Positions 47,927 to 55,845 of a stretch of 64,000 nucleotides of DNA are shown piece after piece (the stretch's first letter is position 1; the number at the start of each line of letters is the position of its first letter). Below the pieces are notes generated by a model. It did not search any database and was not told where the DNA came from. It was given only the letters and a program-made list of their open reading frames with translations. The DNA comes from an uncultured Pelagibacteraceae bacterium. Its GTDB lineage: Bacteria > Pseudomonadota > Alphaproteobacteria > Pelagibacterales > Pelagibacteraceae. The stretch is taken from NCBI GenBank assembly GCA_902579925.1, contig CACHIS010000002.1, positions 1 to 64,000 on the forward strand, in the 5' to 3' direction. A program made the position numbers and the translations under genes.

Positions 47927-49042
47927 ATGAAAAAAATTAGTAAGTTATTACTAGCCCTTTCTTTTGTATTCTCTTTAACTACATCAGCATACGCAGTTAC
48001 AGTTGCGTCATGGGGTGGAGCTTATACAGAAAGTCAAAAGTTAGGTTATGGTGATCCTACTGCAAAGAAATTAGGTGTCCCAATTAATTGGGTCGACTAT
48101 TCAGGTGGATTATCAGAAATAAAAGCACAAAAAGAAGCTGGTGCAATTACGTGGGATATAATGGACGTATTTGCTATGGATACTATCAACGGCTGTGATG
48201 AGGGATTATTTGTTAAATTTGATTTTGACAAAGATTTTCCACCAGCACCAGATGGAACTCCAGCAAGTAAAGATTTCTTTACTGGAATGCCAAGTGAATG
48301 TGCTGTAGGAAATATTTTATATTCTTGGAACTACGCTTATAACTCAGACAATGTTAAAGGTACTCCAAAGACTATCAAAGATTTCTTTAACACTAAAAAA
48401 TTTCCTGGAAAAAGAGCTATCTACAAAGGCGCTCTAACAAATTTAGAGATCGCTTTAGCAGCTGATGGTATTAAACCAGGTAAAGGTGGAGCAAAAATCT
48501 ATAAAGCTCTTGAGACTGAAAAAGGTGTTCAAAGAGCAATGGATAAGATCAAAGAACTTTGCACAGACCCTAAAGGTGGATGTGTATTTTGGTCTGCAGG
48601 TGCTCAACCACCAGAACTGTTAATGAGTGGTGAAGTTGTTATGGCAACTGGCTGGAATGGTAGATTCTTTAACGCTGCTGTAGGTGAAGGCGCTCCAATC
48701 GTTCAAGTTTGGGATGCACAAGGTCTTGACTATGAGTACTTTGTATTAGTTAAGGGTTCACCAAATGAAGCTGATGCTATGAAAGCTTTAGCTGAGATGA
48801 CAAGTACTGAAGGTTTAGCAGGAAGTGCAAAATATATTGCTTATGCACCTTGGAGAAAATCATCTATCAAAGTGATGGAAAAAGGTGAGCCGTGGTATAA
48901 AGATGGTAAAACTAACATGGTACCAAATATGCCAACTGCGCCAGCAAACACTAAAAATTACTTCTTAGTAGATCCACTTTACTGGGCCGATAATGGAACA
49001 GAACTTGGTGAAAAATGGGAAGCAATGAAAGCAGGATTTTAA
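47927..49042 (+). CDS. potD: Periplasmic substrate-binding protein, PotD/PotF-type
   Basis: A 371-residue type II binding protein. Residues 1-23 are a signal peptide ending SAYA. VASWGGAYTESQ begins the mature protein, and WDIMDVFAMD, NILYSWNYAYN and VVMATGWNGRFFNA are family segments. Relatives bind putrescine, spermidine or similar cations, and acidic pocket residues are plausible at the WDIMD and WDAQG positions, but the ligand cannot be fixed by eye. It has its own promoter candidate, a consensus ribosome site and a terminator, so it is probably made in excess of the permeases. Confidence 0.87.
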   Translation: MKKISKLLLALSFVFSLTTSAYAVTVASWGGAYTESQKLGYGDPTAKKLGVPINWVDYSGGLSEIKAQKEAGAITWDIMDVFAMDTINGCDEGLFVKFDFDKDFPPAPDGTPASKDFFTGMPSECAVGNILYSWNYAYNSDNVKGTPKTIKDFFNTKKFPGKRAIYKGALTNLEIALAADGIKPGKGGAKIYKALETEKGVQRAMDKIKELCTDPKGGCVFWSAGAQPPELLMSGEVVMATGWNGRFFNAAVGEGAPIVQVWDAQGLDYEYFVLVKGSPNEADAMKALAEMTSTEGLAGSAKYIAYAPWRKSSIKVMEKGEPWYKDGKTNMVPNMPTAPANTKNYFLVDPLYWADNGTELGEKWEAMKAGF

Positions 49043-49080
49043 TTTTAAGTTTTAAAGATTAAAATTTTATAATATATTAG

Positions 49081-49109
49081 AGGGCGGTTATGATTAACCG
49101 CCCTTTTTA
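49081..49109 (+). terminator. Terminator between the binding protein and permease genes
   Basis: A perfect ten-pair, G+C-rich stem (49081-49090 with 49095-49104), a four-base loop and TTTTAT. It ends just before the permease ATG at 49113. Partial read-through would give less permease than binding protein. Confidence 0.88.
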
Positions 49110-49112
49110 TTT

Positions 49113-50366
49113 ATGAGCTCAGAAAACAAACAAATTTTAACAACCGATGGTATTCCTTTAGAGGTTAGTTTAAAGAAAGCTGAAAAAAAGAATAAGATTA
49201 AGGCTTTTTTATTAGTTGCTCCTTTATTATTATTTATAATTATTACTTATGTATTTCCAATTGGCGATATGCTTATGAGAAGTGTGGATGACAAAATGGT
49301 TACAGAAATGCTTCCTAAAACTTATAAATCAATGGAAACATGGGATGGAGAAGAGTTACCCCCAGAAGAAGTATTTGAAGCATTTTATTTTGACTTTCAA
49401 AGATTAATTGAGGAAGAACGTGAAGGAAAATTATCAACACAACTTAATTATACTAAGAACGGTTTTAAAAGTATTATTAAAAAATTAAGACGAAAATCTA
49501 AATCCTTTGAAGAAGGAAATTATAAAGAGCAAATTATGGCTGTTCATAAAAGGTGGGCAGATGTGGAATACTGGAGAGCAATCAAACGAAGAGCTCCTGC
49601 ATATACATACCAAAAATACTTAAAAGGTATGGATATGTATGAAAACGAAAAAGGAGAAATAGTTAATGTAGCCGAAGATAGAAGAGTTCATAGAATTTTG
49701 TGGCTTAGAACTTTAGAAATCGCATTTTTTGTTACAGTGTTTTGTTTTCTAATGGCTTATCCAATAGCCCATTTATTAGCAACCTTACCGATGAAGTACA
49801 GTAACTTACTAATGATTTGTGTTTTACTTCCTTTTTGGACCTCGTTACTTGTTAGGACAGCAAGTTGGATGATTTTGTTACAACAACAAGGAATAGTAAA
49901 TGACTTTTTTGTTATGATTGGATTAGTGTCAGATGATAACAGGATTGAAATGATGTTTAATAAAACAGGAAGTTATGTGGCGATGACACAAATATTGTTA
50001 CCTTTTATGGTTTTACCTCTTTATAGTGTTATGAAGACAATCTCCCCAAGTTTGATGAGAGCCGGAAAGTCTTTAGGAGGAACACCTTTTATAGCGTTTT
50101 GGAAAGTTTATTTTCCACTAACAATTCCAGGTATAGGGGCTGGTTGTTTGTTGGTTTTTATTTTAGCTATTGGTTATTATATAACTCCTGCTTTGGTTGG
50201 AGGGGCTTCAGGTACTTTGATAAGTAACCAAATTGCATTTCATATGAAGAGTACACTAGACTGGAGTTTTGCATCAGCAATGGGACTAATGTTATTAAGT
50301 GGAGTTTTAGTTATTTATTGGCTCTACAATAAATTAGTTGGAATAGATAATATTAAATTAGGATAA
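49113..50366 (+). CDS. potB: ABC permease, PotB-type, with a large extracytoplasmic insertion
   Basis: A 417-residue permease, longer than the usual roughly 290. After a first helix (LLVAPLLLFIIITYVFPIG, near 33-52) comes a charged segment of about 145 residues before the second helix near 205. The remaining helices and the coupling motif in SLMRAGKSLGGTPFIAFWKVYFPLT are normal. The inserted segment must lie on the periplasmic side, where it could contact the binding protein. It starts right after the terminator and is followed by potC after four bases. Confidence 0.85.
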   Translation: MSSENKQILTTDGIPLEVSLKKAEKKNKIKAFLLVAPLLLFIIITYVFPIGDMLMRSVDDKMVTEMLPKTYKSMETWDGEELPPEEVFEAFYFDFQRLIEEEREGKLSTQLNYTKNGFKSIIKKLRRKSKSFEEGNYKEQIMAVHKRWADVEYWRAIKRRAPAYTYQKYLKGMDMYENEKGEIVNVAEDRRVHRILWLRTLEIAFFVTVFCFLMAYPIAHLLATLPMKYSNLLMICVLLPFWTSLLVRTASWMILLQQQGIVNDFFVMIGLVSDDNRIEMMFNKTGSYVAMTQILLPFMVLPLYSVMKTISPSLMRAGKSLGGTPFIAFWKVYFPLTIPGIGAGCLLVFILAIGYYITPALVGGASGTLISNQIAFHMKSTLDWSFASAMGLMLLSGVLVIYWLYNKLVGIDNIKLG

Positions 50367-50370
50367 AAAA

Positions 50371-51225
50371 ATGGCTTTACCTAAATATACTGAAACACAC
50401 TATAGAATTTGGCACTATATTTATCTAACAATTTGTGCAGCGGTTTTCTTCTTTCTTATTGCTCCATTATTTGTAATTTTTCCATTATCTTTTAATGCTG
50501 AGGAATTTTTAGTTTTCTCTGATGGAATGAAACGACTAGATCCTGATGCATTTTCGTTAAGATGGTATCAAGACATGATTTATGGAACTAAAAATCCCTG
50601 GGGTTTAGCAGCAAAAAATAGTTTCGTCATTGCTATTTTTGCAACCATTGGCTCAGTTTTACTTGGAACAGTTGCAGCCTTAGGCTTGAGCAGCAGACAC
50701 ATGCCTTACAAAGGTTTAATTATGGCAGTGTTAATCTCACCAATGATTGTTCCTCTTATTATATCTGGTGTTGCAATTTTTTTCTTTATGGCCAAAGCTG
50801 GTTTAGCAGCAACTCACACTGGTATTGTTCTTGCACATATTGTTTTAGGAACGCCATTTGTAGTGATTACAGTTACAGCAACATTGTCAGGATTTGATCA
50901 TAGCGTAACAAGAGCTGCAGCAAGTCTTGGAAGTAATCCAGTAAATACTTTTATGAAAATAACTTTACCTCTAATTTTGCCAGGTGTAATCTCAGGAGGA
51001 TTATTTGCATTTGTGACATCATTCGACGAAGTAGTAGTTGTATTATTTTTAGCAGGGCTTGAAAATACCACTATACCAATTCAAATGTGGACGGGTTTAA
51101 GAGAACAATTGAGTCCAACCATCCTTGCTGTTGCGACTTGTCTAATTGTATTATCGACTTTAATTTTAGTGACCGCTGAACTCTTAAGAAGAAGATCTGA
51201 GAGGCTCAGAGGCATTAATCAATAA
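50371..51225 (+). CDS. potC: ABC permease, PotC-type
   Basis: A 284-residue inner-membrane permease with six hydrophobic helices. The cytoplasmic coupling helix is in SVTRAAASLGSNPVNTFMKITLPLILPG, the EAA motif that docks to the ATPase. PSLTSFDEVVVVLFLAG near residue 215 is typical of PotC. It forms the heterodimeric channel with the upstream PotB-type protein. The downstream FadN-like gene follows after 12 bases, so it may be in the same transcript. Confidence 0.88.
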   Translation: MALPKYTETHYRIWHYIYLTICAAVFFFLIAPLFVIFPLSFNAEEFLVFSDGMKRLDPDAFSLRWYQDMIYGTKNPWGLAAKNSFVIAIFATIGSVLLGTVAALGLSSRHMPYKGLIMAVLISPMIVPLIISGVAIFFFMAKAGLAATHTGIVLAHIVLGTPFVVITVTATLSGFDHSVTRAAASLGSNPVNTFMKITLPLILPGVISGGLFAFVTSFDEVVVVLFLAGLENTTIPIQMWTGLREQLSPTILAVATCLIVLSTLILVTAELLRRRSERLRGINQ

Positions 51226-51237
51226 TAAAATCTTTAA

Positions 51238-53460
51238 ATGAAAATTAAAAACGTAGTTGTGATTGGTTCAGGAACAATGGGAAGTGGAATAGCCGCTCAT
51301 TTATGTAACGCGAATATACCTGTTACTTTGCTTGATTTAAAAACTGAAATAAGTGAAAAAGCAAGAGATAGAATTCATAAGTCTAGACCTCCTTTACTAA
51401 TTGATAAATCAAAAATTAATAATATCAAAGTTGGTAATATAAGTGATAATTTTGATGTAATTAAGGGTGCAGATTGGATAGTTGAGGCAGTTGTTGAAAG
51501 AATTGATGTCAAACATCAAATTTATGAAAAAATATTTAAAGAGAGAAAAAATGGAGCAATAGTTTCTTCAAATACTTCTTCAATTCCTATTAAAATTTTA
51601 TCTCAACATTTAACTGATGTGGAAAAAAAAGATTTCTGTATCACACATTTTTTTAATCCTGTTAGATATATGGGCCTATTAGAAATAGTTAAAAATGAAA
51701 ATAACGATCTTGATAAAATTAATGAATTAAAAAAATTTTGTGAGATAGAACTTGGTAAAGGTGCAATTGTTTGTAATGATACCCCTGGTTTTTTAGGTAA
51801 TAGAGTTGGGGTTTATGCCATGCAAATTGCAATGACAGAGGCATTTAAGATGAAACTTTCAGTAGAGGAAGCAGATGCAATCTTTGGAAGACCAATGGGA
51901 ATTCCAAAAACAGGAGTATTTGGTCTCTATGATTTAATTGGTATTGATTTGATGGCAGATGTACTAAAAAGTTTTATTAAAGAATTGCCCGAGACTGACG
52001 AATTTCATGAAGTTGCAAAAGAAATTCCTTTAGTAAAAAAACTTATTGAGACAGGTTATACTGGAAGAAAAGGTAAGGGTGGATTTTATAGAATGAACAA
52101 GGTAGGAGCTACGAAGGTGATGGAAGCTATTAATCTTGAAACTGGAGATTACGCTCCAGGCAAAAAGATAGATATAAAATCAGATAAAGTAGATCTTAAG
52201 GGTTTAATTAACAGGAAAGATAAATATGGAGAATACGCTTGGTCAGTAATTTCTAAGATAATTAAATATGCATCGTCATTAGTTCCAGGAATTACAAAAG
52301 AGTTTAATGATATTGATGAAGCAATGAGACTAGGCTTTAACTGGGCAAAAGGACCTTTTGAAATGCTCGAAGAAATAGGAGTTGAGAATTTCTTTAACAA
52401 AATAGATGACTTTAGTGGCAATAGTTTCTTAGAGAATTTATCAAAAAATAAAAATGAAGATTTTTATGGTGAAAGACAAAAATATACCAATATAGAGACT
52501 TTAGGAAAAGTTAAGAAAACAGCATCAAGTTTGGATGGAAATGACTCTGCAAAAATTTATAGGTTTAACGATTACAATATTGTTGAGTTTACTACAAAAG
52601 CTAACGCTTTAGATTACGATTCTATGGATGCTCTTAAAAAAGCAACTGATAAACCTTTGATAATTATTAATGAAAGCATGCAATTTTCTGCTGGTGTGAA
52701 TTTAACATACACAATGCAGTTTGCTGATAAAAAAGATTTTAAATCTATAGAAAAGTTTATTAAATATTTTCAAGAAACATGTAAGCATTTAAAATACTCT
52801 AAATATCCGGTTATTTCAGCTCCCTCAGGATTAACATTGGGTGGTGGTTTTGAAGTTATGGTTCAAAGTAATTTTGTAGCATCGCATACAAATATTGTAG
52901 TTGGATTAGTTGAAACTATAGTTGGTTTGATTCCAGCAGGGGGAGGATGTAAAGAAATGTTAGCGCGGTGGATGGATACTGAGGAAGCAAAGATAGACCC
53001 TAATTATGCACCACTAAAAGTTTTTGATATTATCGGATATGGTAAGACAGCTACATCACCAGTTGAGGCAGAACCAATGAAATATCTAAGACCTAGTGAT
53101 AAAAAAATAATGAATAGAAATAGTTTATTAGAAGTTTCTAAAAAAATTTTAAATGAAAATAAGGATTTTATGCCACCTGAGGAACTTAAATTTAACTTAC
53201 CAGGAAAGTCAGTGATTGGGGAGATGGATAAGATTTTAGAAAAACTTTACAATGATAAGATTATATTAGATCACGGAGTAGAGGTTGCAAAGGAATTGGC
53301 TCATGTTTTAAGTGGAGGTGAAACTACCTTTGAAAAGACTCTTTCCGAAGATGATTTATTTAAATTAGAGCTTGATGCTTTTATGAGATTAATTGAAACT
53401 CAAAAAACACAAGATAGAATAAAACACACTTTGGCAACTGGTAAACCTTTAGTTAACTAG
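51238..53460 (+). CDS. Fused 3-hydroxyacyl-CoA dehydrogenase/enoyl-CoA hydratase, FadN-type
   Basis: A 740-residue beta-oxidation enzyme with the dehydrogenase first and the hydratase last, as in FadN of Bacillus and opposite to FadB/FadJ. The Rossmann motif GSGTMGSGIA starts at residue 11. The catalytic His lies in CITHFFNPVRYMGLLEIV, and a second dehydrogenase C-domain ends with FNWAKGPFEMLEEIG. The shortened C-terminal hydratase keeps GLTLGGGFEVM and GLVETIVGLIPAGGG with both catalytic Glu positions. It converges with the cyclophilin gene, overlapping 12 bases. Substrate chain length is unknown. Confidence 0.88.
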   Translation: MKIKNVVVIGSGTMGSGIAAHLCNANIPVTLLDLKTEISEKARDRIHKSRPPLLIDKSKINNIKVGNISDNFDVIKGADWIVEAVVERIDVKHQIYEKIFKERKNGAIVSSNTSSIPIKILSQHLTDVEKKDFCITHFFNPVRYMGLLEIVKNENNDLDKINELKKFCEIELGKGAIVCNDTPGFLGNRVGVYAMQIAMTEAFKMKLSVEEADAIFGRPMGIPKTGVFGLYDLIGIDLMADVLKSFIKELPETDEFHEVAKEIPLVKKLIETGYTGRKGKGGFYRMNKVGATKVMEAINLETGDYAPGKKIDIKSDKVDLKGLINRKDKYGEYAWSVISKIIKYASSLVPGITKEFNDIDEAMRLGFNWAKGPFEMLEEIGVENFFNKIDDFSGNSFLENLSKNKNEDFYGERQKYTNIETLGKVKKTASSLDGNDSAKIYRFNDYNIVEFTTKANALDYDSMDALKKATDKPLIIINESMQFSAGVNLTYTMQFADKKDFKSIEKFIKYFQETCKHLKYSKYPVISAPSGLTLGGGFEVMVQSNFVASHTNIVVGLVETIVGLIPAGGGCKEMLARWMDTEEAKIDPNYAPLKVFDIIGYGKTATSPVEAEPMKYLRPSDKKIMNRNSLLEVSKKILNENKDFMPPEELKFNLPGKSVIGEMDKILEKLYNDKIILDHGVEVAKELAHVLSGGETTFEKTLSEDDLFKLELDAFMRLIETQKTQDRIKHTLATGKPLVN

Positions 53461-54096
53461 CATCCTTAAGGAATTTATAAAATCAGGTCTTAAAACGTAT
53501 TCAGATTTATCCAAATATTTTATTTTATACAAAGCCTCTAAACCATAAATTACTTTTCCAATAGGTGTGAACTCAGTTTCAAATAATGGTTCGTCCCTCA
53601 GTGTTATAAAGAATTGGCTATCCTCAGTATTATACTTTTTAGTTCTTGCTAACGCGACACTGCCTTTATCAAAATCAAACGGTGTATCTATTTCTGAATT
53701 AATCGTTCCCAATCCAGACTTACCAGTCCCAATCTTTCCATAATCAAGATAACCTTTTTTACCAAATTCTAAGTCTCCTGCTTGCACAATCGTATTTTTA
53801 ATTACTCTATGAAAAGCTATATTATCATACGCTTTAGATTTGATTAATTTTTTGAACCTATTTACTGCTTTGGGTGAAACGTCAGGATATAGTTCTATAA
53901 TAACATTTCCACAGGCAACATTCAAAATTGCGATATTTTCAGGATAATTAAACTTTAAATTTTTAGGATCATAATTTTTTATGAATAAACATTTGTTCTT
54001 TATCAAAAAAAAAGAGCTAAAAGAAAATATTGCTAAAACAATTATAAATATTAAAATTATTTTTTCTGACCTTGAGGGTTTTATTTTTTCAATCAC
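53449..54096 (-). CDS. Membrane-anchored cyclophilin-type peptidyl-prolyl isomerase
   Basis: A 215-residue protein. One hydrophobic helix (about 14-32) anchors it, and the rest is a small cyclophilin domain: NVACGNVIIELYPDVSPKAV, YDNIAFHRVIKNTIVQAGDLE with the catalytic Arg in FHR, and DSQFFITLRDEPLFE. It would help fold proteins in the periplasm. It overlaps the upstream metallopeptidase-like gene by four bases, so the two are coupled, and it converges with the FadN-like gene. Confidence 0.87.
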   Translation of the reverse strand: MIEKIKPSRSEKIILIFIIVLAIFSFSSFFLIKNKCLFIKNYDPKNLKFNYPENIAILNVACGNVIIELYPDVSPKAVNRFKKLIKSKAYDNIAFHRVIKNTIVQAGDLEFGKKGYLDYGKIGTGKSGLGTINSEIDTPFDFDKGSVALARTKKYNTEDSQFFITLRDEPLFETEFTPIGKVIYGLEALYKIKYLDKSEYVLRPDFINSLRMLVN

Positions 54097-54827
54097 AAAA
54101 TAAAGTTTTCATCAATTTTTAGTAGGTTTGATTTGATAAATTGTATTTTTTTTTCTAAAATTGGATCTAGATTATTCAATTCTTTTTCAATCATCAAATG
54201 CGAAAAAACCTCTGCCATATCTTCAGATGCGGTAGATTGTGAATATTCAGAGAAAAAACCTTTAGTATTTATATATGTATCTAGACCAAGCTTATCAGTA
54301 CAGGTAGAACATTTAGCATATTTAAATTCGTTCACATTAAAATTAGTCCAAACCTTTTCATTAAACAATTCCTCAAAACTATCATTAATAATATGAAAAA
54401 CTTCGTGATGAATTACTCTTTCAAAATATTTCTCATTAAACTTAATATCTAATATAAGAGTTTTCATTACATGATCTGGTATCCCAGCAGTATTCATTTT
54501 TGATATTGATAAGTCTTCACATAAAACAATATACTTAAGATTAATTTTTTTTAAAAATTTTTGACTATATTTATTTAGATTTTTTTGGATTATTTCGTAT
54601 TTTTCATCAATTATTTCTTTTTTTGAATTGTAACAGTTAATATTATTATCAATCCCTAATGTGAAAGGTTGCTTGGCATAAAAGTACCTTAGCTTATTTG
54701 GAGTTTTAATGTCATAAATTTCTAAATTTGGAATTTTTATTAGATTGTAAATTGTATCCGCATAGGCTTGAGAGGAAATAAATGAAGTGAGCATAATCAA
54801 TATAATTAATCTCATAAATTTACACAT
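54093..54827 (-). CDS. Secreted putative zinc metallopeptidase (HExxH), unrecognised family
   Basis: A 244-residue protein with a signal peptide ending QAYA, cleaved near residue 23. HEVFH (141-145) is a zinc-binding His-Glu-x-x-His motif, and SEDMAEVFSHL (201-211) supplies a plausible third Glu ligand at 202 or 206, a gluzincin-like arrangement. A Cys-x-x-Cys (KCSTC) lies between them. An alternative start at Met5 would give a more standard signal peptide. I do not recognise a named family. It is co-transcribed with the cyclophilin, which suggests a periplasmic protein quality or envelope role. Confidence 0.68.
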   Translation of the reverse strand: MCKFMRLIILIMLTSFISSQAYADTIYNLIKIPNLEIYDIKTPNKLRYFYAKQPFTLGIDNNINCYNSKKEIIDEKYEIIQKNLNKYSQKFLKKINLKYIVLCEDLSISKMNTAGIPDHVMKTLILDIKFNEKYFERVIHHEVFHIINDSFEELFNEKVWTNFNVNEFKYAKCSTCTDKLGLDTYINTKGFFSEYSQSTASEDMAEVFSHLMIEKELNNLDPILEKKIQFIKSNLLKIDENFIL

Positions 54828-54868
54828 AGAAGATATTCCAATTTAGATGAATGTGATACAGTTTTACT

Positions 54869-55828
54869 GTGAAAAAAAAAGGAAATAAAGATCCAATCCA
54901 ACCTGTTAGTGGTACAAAAGTACCCAGATTTGCTGGTCCCTCAACCTTTGCAAGACTACCTGAGTTAAGAGACTTTGAAAGTTGCGATGTTGCAATTGTT
55001 GGTATCCCATTTGACGCGGGCACAAGTTATAGACCAGGCGCAAGATTTGGGCCTCAGAGTATTAGACAAGCCTCACGACACTTAAGAACAAATTATCATC
55101 CAAATTATGATGTTGAACCTTTTAAAGTTCAACAAGTTGCTGATGCTGGGGATATTACTTGTAATCCTTTTAATATTGAAGAGGCAATCAAACAGATAGA
55201 AGCAGGAGCTGAGGAGTTACTAAATAAAGTTGGAAGCATTATAAGTTTAGGGGGTGATCACACAATTGCATTTCCATTGTTAAAGGCTGTTAACAAAATT
55301 AACAATGGTCCAGTGGCCTTAGTTCATTTTGATGCTCATTTAGATACTTGGGATACATATTTTGGTGCACCTTATACCCATGGTACACCCTTTAGAAGAG
55401 CGAGAGAAGAAAACTTATTTTTAGATGATGCCTCTATGCATGTGGGTATAAGAGGTCCATTATATAGTAGAGAGGATTTAAAAAATGATGAAAGTTTTGG
55501 GTTTAAAATAATTCATTGTGATGAATTCCAAACACAGGGCGCGGATAAAATTGCTGAAAGAATTAAAAAAAGGGTAGGAAATAATCCTTTATACTTATCT
55601 ATAGATATTGATGTATTGGACCCTGCTTTTGCTCCTGGCACAGGTACTCCAGAAATAGCTGGAATGACATCAAGAGAAATGGTCAATGTTCTAAGAGGTT
55701 TATCAGGATTAAATTTAATATCAGCAGATGTAGTTGAAGTATCTCCAGCATATGATCATGCTGAAGTTACTTCTCTTGCTGCTGCAACTATAGTATATGA
55801 ATTAACAAATTTATTTGCAAAAAAATAA
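54869..55828 (+). CDS. speB: Agmatinase/ureohydrolase-family protein
   Basis: A 319-residue binuclear-manganese hydrolase. GGDHTIAFPLL, VHFDAHLDTWDTYF, and SIDIDVLDPAFAPGTGTPE carry all the metal ligands. Family members remove urea from agmatine, guanidinobutyrate or other guanidines; the specificity loop (YTHGTPFRRA) does not settle which. It starts at GTG. An aldehyde dehydrogenase follows after 17 bases, which suits agmatine to putrescine to an aldehyde, or guanidinobutyrate metabolism. It is divergent from the metallopeptidase-like gene with 41 bases between. Confidence 0.87.
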   Translation: MKKKGNKDPIQPVSGTKVPRFAGPSTFARLPELRDFESCDVAIVGIPFDAGTSYRPGARFGPQSIRQASRHLRTNYHPNYDVEPFKVQQVADAGDITCNPFNIEEAIKQIEAGAEELLNKVGSIISLGGDHTIAFPLLKAVNKINNGPVALVHFDAHLDTWDTYFGAPYTHGTPFRRAREENLFLDDASMHVGIRGPLYSREDLKNDESFGFKIIHCDEFQTQGADKIAERIKKRVGNNPLYLSIDIDVLDPAFAPGTGTPEIAGMTSREMVNVLRGLSGLNLISADVVEVSPAYDHAEVTSLAAATIVYELTNLFAKK

Positions 55829-55845
55829 TCAAGGCTTAGATTTTT

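Noticed and set aside
54820-55023. Short frame antisense to the agmatinase gene start
   Set aside because: It is a mirror of the conserved ureohydrolase N terminus and overlaps the divergent promoter region.
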